Shown here: positions 45,281 through 53,937 of the stretch, piece after piece | Numbering within the stretch: the stretch's first letter is position 1 | How the letters are laid out: every line of letters begins with the position of its first letter | Assembly: GCA_964348665.1 (NCBI GenBank) | Contig: CAYGDP010000007.1 | Coordinates: 124,001-188,000 of the forward strand | Length of the DNA: 64,000 bases | From: CAYGDP01 sp964348665 | GTDB lineage: Bacteria; Verrucomicrobiota; Verrucomicrobiia; Palsa-1439; CAYGDP01 | Direction of reading: 5' to 3' | The notes under the pieces: model-generated | Seen by the model: only the letters and a program-made list of their open reading frames with translations | Database searches by the model: none | Told to the model about the DNA's origin: nothing | Translations under genes and position numbers: made by a program

Positions 45281-46221
45281 AAACAATCATCGCAGTCTTT
45301 TTCGCAGTCATCTTGTCCGCGACGGCGGAATGGGTGGAAATTGGCGAAACCGTTACTGCCTCGGTCAAACCAGGTTGGCCAGGAAAAACAGGGGGAATCA
45401 CCTGCGATCCGTCTTCGGGAGAAGTATTTCTTGTGATACCCGACCAAGGCATCTGGAAGAGTTCGGATCAGGGAAAAACCTTCGCGCGTGCCGACAAGGG
45501 TGAAATTGGCGGCCGCTGCGAGACGGGGTTTGCGCTCAACTTCGACCCGCGCGGTCAACGGTTGATGTGTTTTATGATCTACGGTAATTGTGCGGGAACG
45601 ACGGACGGCGGCAAGAGCTGGGCAAAATGGAAAACTAACCACCTCGACTTTGGCGCGGTGGATTGGGAGGGGTCGGGCAAGGCCATGCTCGGGCTCCGCC
45701 ATGAAAAAGGCGGGATGCTGACGCTGTCCACCGACGGCGGCGCGACATGGACAGATATACAGGGTGGTTTCAAGTCACTTGGCCTTTTCGATACGCAGAC
45801 GCTTGTGGCCAGCAAGGGCGATGGAATTTTACGGAGTACCGATAGCGGAGCGACATGGACGAAGGTTTCCGAGTATAAACCATCGGGATTTGTGGTGCGT
45901 GTGTTCAAAGGCGTGGGATACTGGACTTCGGACAATGGCCTGCTCGTCAGCCGGGACAAAGGCGCGACATGGAACTTGCTCGGCGGTGCGGTCAACGCGT
46001 TTCATGGTCCGTATTTTGGAAAAGACGAAACCCATCTGGTCGTGGTGGGAAAGAACGGGTTCATGGAGAGCACTGACAGCGGCAAGACGTGGAAACAAGT
46101 CGCGCCGTTGCCGCCAAATTACGACACGGGCATGGTTGGACCGAACTACGCGTGGGATCTCAAGGCGAACATCTTTTATGCTTCCTCCATGGGCAAACCA
46201 GCCTATAAATTCGTGCGATGA
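45277..46221 (+). CDS. Exported BNR/sialidase-like beta-propeller protein
   Basis: 314 residues from the ATG at 45277, which overlaps the previous stop by 4 bp and is followed by a good signal peptide (KTIIAVFFAVILSATAEW). Asp-box/BNR-type repeats recur: IWKSSDQGKTFARAD, GTTDGGKSWAKWKTN, LSTDGGATWTDIQGG, LRSTDSGATWTKVSE, LVSRDKGATWNLLGG and MESTDSGKTWKQVAP. These give a six- or seven-bladed propeller as in photosystem-assembly HCF136/VPS10-like or sialidase folds. The catalytic Arg triad and Tyr/Glu of true sialidases are not evident, so a binding role is as likely. Confidence 0.85.
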   Translation: MKTIIAVFFAVILSATAEWVEIGETVTASVKPGWPGKTGGITCDPSSGEVFLVIPDQGIWKSSDQGKTFARADKGEIGGRCETGFALNFDPRGQRLMCFMIYGNCAGTTDGGKSWAKWKTNHLDFGAVDWEGSGKAMLGLRHEKGGMLTLSTDGGATWTDIQGGFKSLGLFDTQTLVASKGDGILRSTDSGATWTKVSEYKPSGFVVRVFKGVGYWTSDNGLLVSRDKGATWNLLGGAVNAFHGPYFGKDETHLVVVGKNGFMESTDSGKTWKQVAPLPPNYDTGMVGPNYAWDLKANIFYASSMGKPAYKFVR

Positions 46222-46460
46222 AAAAAATATTACTCCTTCTACTAGTCGTGGTGGTTTATTGTTTACACCAGGATTTTTGGTTTTGGAAAAAACATGAACC
46301 GCTCGTGTTCGGCTTTCTCCCCGTTGGGCTGGCATACCACGCGGCGTACTCGATCCTCGCCGCGATTTTGATGGCCGTGCTGGTCAAGTACGCATGGCCG
46401 AAGCATTTGGAAGATGTCGTGGCACACGAGCCGAAACCGCCGAGCGAAAAAGAGCAATGA
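46218..46460 (+). CDS. Small membrane protein, DUF3311-like symporter partner
   Basis: 80 residues, two membrane helices (about 2-15 and 29-61, FGFLPVGLAYHAAYSILAA) and a charged tail. The start overlaps the upstream stop by 4 bp. DUF3311 proteins are typically encoded directly before a sodium/solute symporter, as here, and are thought to be small subunits of it; this is family knowledge, not shown by the sequence. Confidence 0.75.
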   Translation: MKKILLLLLVVVVYCLHQDFWFWKKHEPLVFGFLPVGLAYHAAYSILAAILMAVLVKYAWPKHLEDVVAHEPKPPSEKEQ

Positions 46461-46770
46461 AACTTCAAGCCTCAAACTTCAACCTTCAGGGAAACTTCAA
46501 AGATCAACCTTTGACGGCAGAGTATCATTCTGAGCGAAGCGAGGAATCCCTGCCGTTTCAAGCGCCAACAGAAGAGACCCTTCGCTCCGCTCATGGAGAC
46601 AACAGCGCGGTAAGTTTTGAAGTTTGGAATTTGAAGCTTCTTTGGAGTTTGCCCGTCCGCCGCAGCGGACGGGGTCTCGCCACGCTGTTTGGCGGAGAGT
46701 TTGCCCATCCCACGAAACAGGGAACGAGGTCTCGCCACGCTGTTTGGCGGGAAGTTTGGAGTTTTTCCCC
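46461..46770. repeat. 310-bp interval made of repeats between DUF3311 and symporter genes
   Basis: Three structures. (1) AACTTCAA-type words at 46459-46502 with inverse words AAGTTTTGAAGTTTGG and TTTGGAGTTTG at about 46611-46650, closed by the hairpin GTCCGC-CGCA-GCGGAC (46655-46670). (2) The inner inverted repeat TGAGCGAAGCGAGGAATC (46531-46548) / GACCCTTCGCTCCGCTCA (46576-46593). (3) A 23-bp perfect direct repeat containing CTCGCCACGCTGTTTGG at 46673-46695 and 46728-46750. No gene seen. It interrupts an otherwise overlapping operon. Confidence 0.75.
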
Positions 46771-48516
46771 ATGATTCCCGCCATCGTCGTCTTCTGCTAC
46801 CTTGCCGTTGTCCTCTACATCGGCGTGTTTGCGTTTCACCGGGGGAAAACGTCAGGCGAGGATTATTTCCTCGCGAGCCGATCGCTCGGTCAGTGGGTTT
46901 TTCTCTTTACGCTGTTCGGCAGCAACATGACCGCCTTCGCCATCCTCGGTAGTTCCGGTCTGGCATACCAGCGCGGCATCGGCGTGTACGGCTTGATGGC
47001 GTCGTCGTCCGGGCTCGTGATTCCGCTGACGATTTTCTTCGTGGGTACGCGGTTGTGGGCGCTGGGCAAACAGCACGGACACATGACACAGGTCAGCTAT
47101 TTCCGCGATCGCTGGGAATGTTCGTTCATCGGCACGCTGATCTTTGCGATCACAGCAATTATGCTCGTCCCGTACATTATTATTGGCGTCATGGGCGGCG
47201 GGCAGACGCTCGAAGCCATCAGCACCGTCACAGGTAAAGACGGAAAAGTCGTGATGGAGCAAGTTGCGGGCAAGGACGGTGCACCATTGACCAAGCCAGC
47301 TCTGATTCCAGAGAAGGACGCCGAAGGAAAACCGGTGATGAAAGATGGCAAGCCGGTTCTCAAACCAAAGCTGGATGCGGATGGCAAACCGGTGGTCGAA
47401 CCGGTCCTCAAACCCAAACACTGGGTTTCCTACGAAATCGGTGGCGCGCTGGTCGCCCTCGTTGTCATGGGCTATGTTTTCTTCGGCGGAATGCGCGGGA
47501 CGGCATGGGTCAACACGTTCCAGACGATCTTGTTTCTCGTGTTCGGCACGGTCGCATTCTACCTCATCAGCCGTAAACTAGGCGGATTCGACCAAATCAT
47601 AGAAAAACTCGCCGCCGACCCCAAGACTGCCCCACTTCTGACACGCGCGAGAATACCGATGGAGGAGTTTCTTAGTTACACTTTTATTCCCCTTTCGGCG
47701 ATCATGTTCCCTCACATTGCGATTACCTGCTTCACGGCTGAGAAAGTGACCCACTTCAAAAAGACGGTCATTTTTTATCCCATTTGCATCCTGCTCATCT
47801 GGCTGCCGAGCGTCTTCCTCGGTGTCATAGCGGCCAGTCAGTTCCCGGGACTACGACCTGGCGAATCCGACAACGTGATTCTTCGGCTACTCACCGCCAA
47901 CACTGATGTATTGATCGCGGGAATTCTTGGCGCGGGAATTATGGCTTGCGTGATGGCTTCCGACAGCCAGATTCTCGCGCTCTCCACCATGTTTACCGAG
48001 GATATCTTCGCGCATTACGGTGGCAAGCAACGATTTGGCGAACGCGTGCAGGTCTGGACAGGACGCGCCTTTGTCGTCGGAGTTGCCGTGGTCGCTTATC
48101 TCATCGCTTTGGCGCTCAAAGACAAAGTTGGCATTTTTGAATTGGCAATCCGTTTTGCGTTTTCAGGCTTTGCCTCTCTCGCGCCCCTTATGCTCGCGGC
48201 CCTTTTCTGGAAACGGAGCAACAAATGGGGTGCGCTCGCCGCCGTGCTCTGGGTCGCCGGCGCGATGATCGCCATGGCCATTCTGCACACTCAATCCCAA
48301 GCCCTGGCTGATTCTCTCAAACCCGGCGAAATCAAACCGATCTTCGAAAATCTCGGCAACCTCTTCCTCCGATCCAAAGGCGGCGTCCTCATTTACGGCT
48401 ACCTTCCTGTCATGCCCATGTGCATCGGCGCCGCTCTGCTCATGTGGCTCGTCTCGCTCGTCACCCCGCCGCCGAGCCAAGCGACAATCGAGAAATATTT
48501 TCCTAAAAAATCATGA
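46771..48516 (+). CDS. Sodium/solute symporter (SSS family)
   Basis: 581 residues from the ATG at 46771, chosen because MIPAIVVFCYLAVVLYIGVF is the normal first helix; the open frame upstream is repeat-derived. About 13 membrane helices; SSS signatures GKTSGEDYFLASRSLGQWVF, NMTAFAILGSSGLAYQRG and GIMACVMASDSQILALSTMF. Between helices at about 145 and 220 there is a hydrophilic insertion with repeated DGKPV-type words (EGKPVMKDGKPVLKPKLDAD). It imports an organic solute with Na+; substrate unknown. DUF3311 lies upstream; the ligase start overlaps its stop by 4 bp. Confidence 0.93.
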   Translation: MIPAIVVFCYLAVVLYIGVFAFHRGKTSGEDYFLASRSLGQWVFLFTLFGSNMTAFAILGSSGLAYQRGIGVYGLMASSSGLVIPLTIFFVGTRLWALGKQHGHMTQVSYFRDRWECSFIGTLIFAITAIMLVPYIIIGVMGGGQTLEAISTVTGKDGKVVMEQVAGKDGAPLTKPALIPEKDAEGKPVMKDGKPVLKPKLDADGKPVVEPVLKPKHWVSYEIGGALVALVVMGYVFFGGMRGTAWVNTFQTILFLVFGTVAFYLISRKLGGFDQIIEKLAADPKTAPLLTRARIPMEEFLSYTFIPLSAIMFPHIAITCFTAEKVTHFKKTVIFYPICILLIWLPSVFLGVIAASQFPGLRPGESDNVILRLLTANTDVLIAGILGAGIMACVMASDSQILALSTMFTEDIFAHYGGKQRFGERVQVWTGRAFVVGVAVVAYLIALALKDKVGIFELAIRFAFSGFASLAPLMLAALFWKRSNKWGALAAVLWVAGAMIAMAILHTQSQALADSLKPGEIKPIFENLGNLFLRSKGGVLIYGYLPVMPMCIGAALLMWLVSLVTPPPSQATIEKYFPKKS

Positions 48517-49598
48517 ATGCCAATCCACAATTGACGACCGCTATTGTTGCTGCTTCTGCCGCGCTCGATGCGCACGCCAGGGAAATTGTTTCCTGGCATT
48601 TCTCGCCCGAAACGGGCTGTGCGTTCTGGCTCGATTGGGCAAAAAAGGCGGGTTGGAATCCCGCGAAGGAAATCAAGGGCTTTGCCGACCTGATGCGGTT
48701 CCCGCATTTTCAGGACGAGTGGCTCCGTGATCAGCAGCCGGAGGTCTGGGTTCCTGCCAAGTTTCGTGGTCGCCCCTATAACATCTTCGAGACAGGCGGC
48801 ACGACGGGCATGCCCAAGCAGCGGATCGGTTGGGACGATTACAAAACCGATTACGAGGAATTTTCCGGGAAAATCTCCGACGAACATTTCCCGCGCGGCG
48901 GCGCGTGGCTCATGGTGGGGCCGACCGGCCCGCGACGATTAAGGCTGGCGATTGAGCATCTGGCCAATTTCCGCGGCAGTCCTTGCTATTTCATTGACCT
49001 TGACCCGCGTTGGGTGAAGAAGGTCATCGCCGCCAAACAATTCGAAGTTGCCCGTGCCTACATGGATCATGTGATTGATCAAGCCGTTACGATTTTGAAG
49101 AATCGCAAAGTCAGTGGCCTGTTTACCACGCCGAAGCTGCTCGAAGCACTCGGCGAGAAAATCAATCTCTACGACGCGGGCATTCGCGGTGTCTTCTGCG
49201 GCGGGACTTCGATGCCTCCACAACTGGTTCGGTTCACCATTGAGGAAGTTCTCGAAAACCGGATCGGTTTTTACCCCACCTATGGCAACACATTGATGGG
49301 GCTGGCCGCCAGCGATCCGCTTCGGACCGAAGACAATTACTCCATCACGTATCACGCCCCGCAGCCGCGCGCCGTCCTGCGCGTGGTTGATCCGAAAGAC
49401 ACCGCACGCACCGTGGACTACGGCCAATGGGGTCGTGTCGAGCTGACCACGCTGACCAAGGAATTTTTTATGCCCCGTTTCCTCGAACGCGACGAAGCAA
49501 TCCGTCGTCCGCCCTGCACCCATTACGCGTGGGACGGTGTTGGCGAGGTCCGTCCCTTCGGCGCGATGGAAAAGACGATCGTAGAAGGGGTCTATTAA
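48513..49598 (+). CDS. AMP-dependent ligase (PaaK/LuxE-like acyl-activating enzyme)
   Basis: 361 residues. The phosphate-binding loop FETGGTTGMPKQR is at about 92-104. GVFCGGTSMPPQL, FYPTYGNTLMGLAA and VRPFGAMEKT correspond to later adenylate-forming motifs. The length is short for phenylacetate-CoA ligase (about 430) and close to LuxE acyl-protein synthetase (about 370). It would activate a carboxylate as acyl-AMP and pass it to a thiol. The downstream aldehyde and alcohol dehydrogenases make a three-step acid/aldehyde/alcohol route plausible. Overlaps the symporter stop by 4 bp. Confidence 0.82.
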   Translation: MNANPQLTTAIVAASAALDAHAREIVSWHFSPETGCAFWLDWAKKAGWNPAKEIKGFADLMRFPHFQDEWLRDQQPEVWVPAKFRGRPYNIFETGGTTGMPKQRIGWDDYKTDYEEFSGKISDEHFPRGGAWLMVGPTGPRRLRLAIEHLANFRGSPCYFIDLDPRWVKKVIAAKQFEVARAYMDHVIDQAVTILKNRKVSGLFTTPKLLEALGEKINLYDAGIRGVFCGGTSMPPQLVRFTIEEVLENRIGFYPTYGNTLMGLAASDPLRTEDNYSITYHAPQPRAVLRVVDPKDTARTVDYGQWGRVELTTLTKEFFMPRFLERDEAIRRPPCTHYAWDGVGEVRPFGAMEKTIVEGVY

Positions 49599-50086
49599 TG
49601 GAAGATTGAGGGTCGAGGATTGAAGATCGCAACAGCGAGAAAACCTATGGCAACGATACAGAGTTTTCGAGATCTAAACGTTTACAAGCTGGCGAGAGAG
49701 CAGTCGAAGGTTATTATTCAGCACTCGAAAGCCTTTCCACAGGAAGAACGTTATTCGCTGACTGACCAAATTCGCCGGTCGTCGCGCGCGGTGAACGCGA
49801 TGGTTTCCGAAGCGTGGGCACGTTGGCGCTACCAAGCCGCATTCGAGAATAAAATTAACGAGGCTTTGGGCGAGGCGATGGAGACGCAAGCATGGCTCGA
49901 TCACGTCTTGGATTGCGACTATGTTTCTGCGGCAAACCACAAGGCGCTTGACGACGCGTGGCAGCATATCGGCGCGATGTTACAACGAATGATTGACGAG
50001 GCAGATAAGTTTTGCAAATCCATCCGTGAACGAACAAAATGACTGTTGCAGTTTCGATTCTCCATCCTCTATCTTCTATCCTCGAA
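49598..50086. mobile_element. Four-helix-bundle cassette with inverted flanks
   Basis: Left flank 49598-49633: ATGGAAGATTGAGGG, TCGAGGATTGAAGATCGCAA. Right flank 50044-50086 in reverse complement: ATTCGAGGATAGAAG, GAGGATGGAGAATCG, then AAACTGCAAC. Both run as GAGGAT-x-GAxxATCG...CAAC toward the gene, so they form imperfect inverted repeats around the small gene at 49647. The cassette begins in the stop codon of the ligase gene and ends at the ATG of the aldehyde dehydrogenase. Confidence 0.6.
49647..50042 (+). CDS. Four-helix-bundle protein (S23/TIGR02436-like)
   Basis: 131 residues from the ATG at 49647. SFRDLNVYKLAREQSKVIIQ, FPQEERYSLTDQIRRSSRAV, NAMVSEAWARWRYQ and KINEALGEAMETQAWLDHVL are the standard words of the family first seen in 23S rRNA intervening sequences and also related to retroelement Avd proteins. 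These proteins form pentameric helix bundles; the biological role is not settled. It sits between two metabolic genes of one operon with no obvious link to them, flanked by inverted repeats. Confidence 0.9.
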   Translation: MATIQSFRDLNVYKLAREQSKVIIQHSKAFPQEERYSLTDQIRRSSRAVNAMVSEAWARWRYQAAFENKINEALGEAMETQAWLDHVLDCDYVSAANHKALDDAWQHIGAMLQRMIDEADKFCKSIRERTK

Positions 50087-51516
50087 TGAACCTTCCCCAC
50101 ATCCCGGCACTGCGACTTGGTCGTAGCTACGACAGCCTCGACAAGCTAGAGGTTAAAAACTGTCGAAATGGCGAGGTTGTTGCGCAGGTGAGCAAGGTCA
50201 ACGCCGGTATCATCCGCAAAGACCTCACGAAAGTTGCGGCGGCGCGAGCGGCGTTGAAAAAAATCTCGTGTGCGCAATTGATCGAAATCACTTCTAAGGC
50301 CGCCGAACTTTTTCTCAATGGCACGCTTCCGCTGGGCGACAAGGGCCATACCCAGTCGCCCCAGCAATACATCGAGCTGCTCTCCTCAACGAGTGGCTTG
50401 CCGTATGTGTTGATCCGCCGCAATATGCAGCGCATCCATACCGCGATGTCGCAGATGGATAAGATGCTCCGCGGACTAACGCGCGGGCTGGACTTGCACG
50501 TGCTCGATACAGGCTTTGGCGAGCAGGCAGGCTGTCCAGTGAGTTTCTTTCCCGTAACCCAATGTCTTGGCCTGGTCATGCCGAGCAATTCGCCCGCCGT
50601 CAATTCGCTCTGGCTGCCAAGCATCGCGCTAAAAATCCCAGTCGTGCTCAAGCCTGGCGGCGAAGAGCCGTGGACTCCCTATCGTCTCATCCAAGCCTTC
50701 ATCGCTGCGGGCGCACCTGCAGAGGCGTTCGGTTTCTACCCGACCGACCACGAAGGCGGCGCGGAAATTTTGAACTCCTGCCGCCGCTCGCTCATCTTTG
50801 GTGACAAAAGCACCACCGACCGTTACGCAAACGATCCGCGCATCCAAGTTCATGGTCCCGGCTACAGCAAAATCCTCATCGGCACGGACGAAATCGAGCG
50901 TTGGCCTGAATTTCTCGATGTGCTAGTCGAATCCGTCGCCGCCAACAGCGGTCGCAGTTGTCTCAACGCCTCCGCCATCGTTGTTCCCGCTCATGCTACG
51001 GAAATCGCCGACGCGCTTGCGAAACGGCTTGGCCCGATTCAACCCAGTCCTGTCACGGATGAAAATGCCGCGCTCGCAGGTTTCGCAAACCCGAAGATGC
51101 CTGAGTTCATCAACAATGCCATCGAAGATGGGTTGAAAACGGCTGGCGCGGAGGACGTGACCGCAAAATATCGCGGTGGCGATCGCAAAGTCACGTTCGA
51201 GGGCGGCTTGTATCTACGCCCGACCATCGTCCGCTGCGATTCCTTCGCGCACCCGCTCGCCAATCGTGAATATCTTTTTCCCTACGCTAGCGTAGTGCAA
51301 GTGCCACAGGACAAAATGCTCGAGCAAATCGGCCCATCGCTGGTCGTTACCGCGATCACGCGCGACGAACGATTCGTCGAGCAATTGATGAATTCGACGG
51401 ACATCAATCGTCTCAACATCGGTCCAATCTCGACCATGAAAATTTCGTGGGACCAGCCGCACGAGGGCAATCTCTTCGAGTTTCTCTATCAACGCCGTGC
51501 CATCCAACGAGTCTAA
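50086..51516 (+). CDS. Aldehyde dehydrogenase-family protein, possibly acylating
   Basis: 476 residues from the ATG at 50086. Catalytic Cys292 in AANSGRSCLNAS, oxyanion Asn168 in VMPSNSP and cofactor Lys189 in VVLKPGGEEP are visible. The general-base Glu motif (ELGG-type) of hydrolytic ALDHs is not seen; that region reads VHGPGYSKILIG. This resembles CoA-acylating members, which favours acyl-thioester/aldehyde interconversion, in line with the ligase upstream and the alcohol dehydrogenase 3 bp downstream. Cytoplasmic, NAD(P)-dependent; substrate unknown. Confidence 0.85.
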   Translation: MNLPHIPALRLGRSYDSLDKLEVKNCRNGEVVAQVSKVNAGIIRKDLTKVAAARAALKKISCAQLIEITSKAAELFLNGTLPLGDKGHTQSPQQYIELLSSTSGLPYVLIRRNMQRIHTAMSQMDKMLRGLTRGLDLHVLDTGFGEQAGCPVSFFPVTQCLGLVMPSNSPAVNSLWLPSIALKIPVVLKPGGEEPWTPYRLIQAFIAAGAPAEAFGFYPTDHEGGAEILNSCRRSLIFGDKSTTDRYANDPRIQVHGPGYSKILIGTDEIERWPEFLDVLVESVAANSGRSCLNASAIVVPAHATEIADALAKRLGPIQPSPVTDENAALAGFANPKMPEFINNAIEDGLKTAGAEDVTAKYRGGDRKVTFEGGLYLRPTIVRCDSFAHPLANREYLFPYASVVQVPQDKMLEQIGPSLVVTAITRDERFVEQLMNSTDINRLNIGPISTMKISWDQPHEGNLFEFLYQRRAIQRV

Positions 51517-51519
51517 CGA

Positions 51520-52659
51520 ATGACGAATGACGAGTTGCCATTATCCTTTGACGGCGCGATTTCCACGCGCGTGATCGCGGCGCTCAATAGCGTCGATCTC
51601 GTTGGTAAACAGGCGCGCGAACTGGGAGCGAAACGAGCGCTCCTGGTTACCGACCGCGGAATTGTCGCAACCGGCCATGTGGACCGCGCGGAAAAATCGC
51701 TCCGCGATGCGGGACTATCGGTCACGGTCTTTGACGGTGTAATCGAGAATCCAACCACGCACACCGTAAACGAGTGTCTGGCAGTTGCGCGCTCCACGCA
51801 AAGTGATTGCATCATTGGTCTCGGCGGTGGCAGCAGTATGGACGTAGCCAAGGGTACCAATTTTCTACTGACCAACGGCGGTCGGATGCAGGATTACTGG
51901 GGCTTCGGCAAGGCGACCAAGCCGATGCTCCCTCTCATTGCGATCCCGACAACTGCCGGCACGGGGAGTGAATGTCAGAGTTATGCACTCATTGCCGACG
52001 AAAAATCTCATCGCAAAATGGCGTGTGGCGACCCGAAAGCCGCCGCTCGCGTTGCCATTCTCGACCCGACTCTCACCCTCACACAGCCGGGCGCTGTCGC
52101 CGCCGCGACGGGTATGGATGCCATCGCACACGCGGTCGAATCCGCCGTGACAAAAAAGCGCACCGAACTTTCGTGGAGGTTTTCGCGGGAGGCGTTTCGG
52201 CTGTGCATTCAAAACTTTCCTATCGTTCTCAAGCAGCCAGATAACCTGGACGCTCGTGCCGCCATGCAGCTCGGTGCCGCCTACGCGGGCGCCGCCATCG
52301 AAAACTCAATGCTTGGCGCAGCTCACAGCGCTGCCAACCCACTCACCGCAAACTACGGGGTCGTCCACGGCGTCGCTGTGGGGCTCCTGTTGCCACATAT
52401 TGTCCGTTTCAACGCGGAAGACGAGGCAACACGTAATATCTACCGCAAATTGTTAGGAGAAGATGCTGGAGCGCTTGCGGATCGTCTAGAGGAACTGCTC
52501 CAACTGGCAGGCCTGCCCCAGACACTACGCGCCTGTGGCATTTCAATGAGCCCAATTCTGAATCTCTCGCAGGAGGCCGCGCGCGAATGGACCGCACAGT
52601 TCAACCCGCGGGCTGTTACTGCCGATGACTTTGCCGCGCTCTACGAAACGGCGCTGTAA
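51520..52659 (+). CDS. Iron-containing (group III) alcohol dehydrogenase
   Basis: 379 residues, complete. NAD motif GGGSSMDVAKG (102-112), IPTTAGTGSE and the metal ligands Asp200 and His204 (MDAIAHAVES), His269 (GAAHSAANPL) and His283 (GVVHGVAVG) match FucO/AdhB-type enzymes. It interconverts an alcohol and an aldehyde and is encoded 3 bp after the aldehyde dehydrogenase, so it is the last gene of the operon. Convergent with the LarA-like gene, 15 bp apart. Confidence 0.94.
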   Translation: MTNDELPLSFDGAISTRVIAALNSVDLVGKQARELGAKRALLVTDRGIVATGHVDRAEKSLRDAGLSVTVFDGVIENPTTHTVNECLAVARSTQSDCIIGLGGGSSMDVAKGTNFLLTNGGRMQDYWGFGKATKPMLPLIAIPTTAGTGSECQSYALIADEKSHRKMACGDPKAAARVAILDPTLTLTQPGAVAAATGMDAIAHAVESAVTKKRTELSWRFSREAFRLCIQNFPIVLKQPDNLDARAAMQLGAAYAGAAIENSMLGAAHSAANPLTANYGVVHGVAVGLLLPHIVRFNAEDEATRNIYRKLLGEDAGALADRLEELLQLAGLPQTLRACGISMSPILNLSQEAAREWTAQFNPRAVTADDFAALYETAL

Positions 52660-52674
52660 TGTTTTGGAAACAGA

Positions 52675-53937
52675 TTACGACAGATAGGGAATGGTCATGG
52701 GGCCTTCCGGCAAAACTGCGATCGGAACCTCCGACCCAATCCGCTTCAATTCGACTTCAATCCGCTCGGAAATGTTGACAACAGGCTCGAGGTGGGCACG
52801 TCGAACTTCTGGTGGGGTCAGTTCACTGAAAAGTCCCACGCGGGCGCGCCGCAGGATGAGCGCGAGAGTTTGCGCCTGCCATTGGTCGGCCATCGAAAAA
52901 TTCGGTTGCATGACCAAATCAAGGATTGCGCGAGGTGAGTCATTTTCAAAAAGAAGTTTGCGAAAATTTCCATGGCTGGGAAATCCATCGTTGCATCGAG
53001 CCGCCGCAAGAATCAAACCTCCCTCCGCAATAATCTGTGCCGCGGCAGACATTCCCTTGACCGCCTGATAGAGGTTTTGGTCGAGCGGATACCCGCTATT
53101 GCTGGTTACAACGATGGGGAAAGGGCGCGCACACGGAATCATGGAGGTCTCTTTCACAAAAGCGCAGCCAGCACGATGCGCCGCGAGGACTTCACCGCAA
53201 AAAAACCGCGTGATCTGACGATGCCGATTGAGTGTCACGTTGACGCAAAAATCCACAGGCAATAATGCGCCATTGGCGCGGACTTGTTCCTGGGTTGGAT
53301 TCTTTTCCAACACCCCCCAGGTGCTTCGCGGGTCGGCAATGACCGTTGCCCGATGATAATGCATGATCGAGGCAAGATCCGCAATTGCAGGAAAAATACC
53401 TTTGTAGCCGCCCGAAAAACCCGCAAAAAAATGGGGCTCGATAAATCCCATCACGATGCGACGATCTGCCTCGACAAATTGCTTGTTGAAGAAAACCTCC
53501 CTACCTTCGTTGGTTTTGCCCGCCAATGCCAGCGTCTCGAGATTGTTCGCCTGATGATTGACAATGCGATAACTGCTCACGATCTCTCGTCCCACCATAC
53601 CCGCCAATTCGGCGTCCGTATTGGCACGATGCGAGCCCGTGCCAACGACAATCGTGAAATTTTCGCGCGGCACGTGCGACAATTCCTCGAATACCCAAGG
53701 CAACAGACGATCGGATGGCAAAGCCCGCGTGATGTCGGGAATGACAACCGCGACACGATCTCCCGATCGAACCACCTCCCGCAACGGTTGCGCGCCGATC
53801 GGATGCCGAACAACGCGCTGGAATTCCGCCTCCTCATCGGCAAGTCCGACCACGTGGCGCGGAGTCAATTCCGTAACGTTTGACGACAGGATTTCGACAT
53901 CGAGACCGTCTCGGCCATATTGCAAATGAATCTTCAT
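52675..53937 (-). CDS. LarA-family nickel-pincer racemase/epimerase
   Basis: 420 residues. The catalytic and cofactor residues of lactate racemase are all present and evenly offset by five from L. plantarum numbering: His103 (VGTGSHR), His169 (EPHFFAG), Lys179 (GGYKGIF) and His195 (MHYHR). LarA homologues racemise or epimerise alpha-hydroxy acids using the Ni-pincer nucleotide made by LarB, LarC and LarE, none of which is in this window. The substrate may be lactate or another hydroxy acid. The neighbouring gene overlaps by 4 bp. It faces the alcohol/aldehyde operon. Confidence 0.92.
   Translation of the reverse strand: MKIHLQYGRDGLDVEILSSNVTELTPRHVVGLADEEAEFQRVVRHPIGAQPLREVVRSGDRVAVVIPDITRALPSDRLLPWVFEELSHVPRENFTIVVGTGSHRANTDAELAGMVGREIVSSYRIVNHQANNLETLALAGKTNEGREVFFNKQFVEADRRIVMGFIEPHFFAGFSGGYKGIFPAIADLASIMHYHRATVIADPRSTWGVLEKNPTQEQVRANGALLPVDFCVNVTLNRHRQITRFFCGEVLAAHRAGCAFVKETSMIPCARPFPIVVTSNSGYPLDQNLYQAVKGMSAAAQIIAEGGLILAAARCNDGFPSHGNFRKLLFENDSPRAILDLVMQPNFSMADQWQAQTLALILRRARVGLFSELTPPEVRRAHLEPVVNISERIEVELKRIGSEVPIAVLPEGPMTIPYLS

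Noticed and set aside
45277..46221. Calling the BNR protein an active sialidase
   Set aside because: Asp-box repeats are clear, but the catalytic Arg triad and nucleophile cannot be located.
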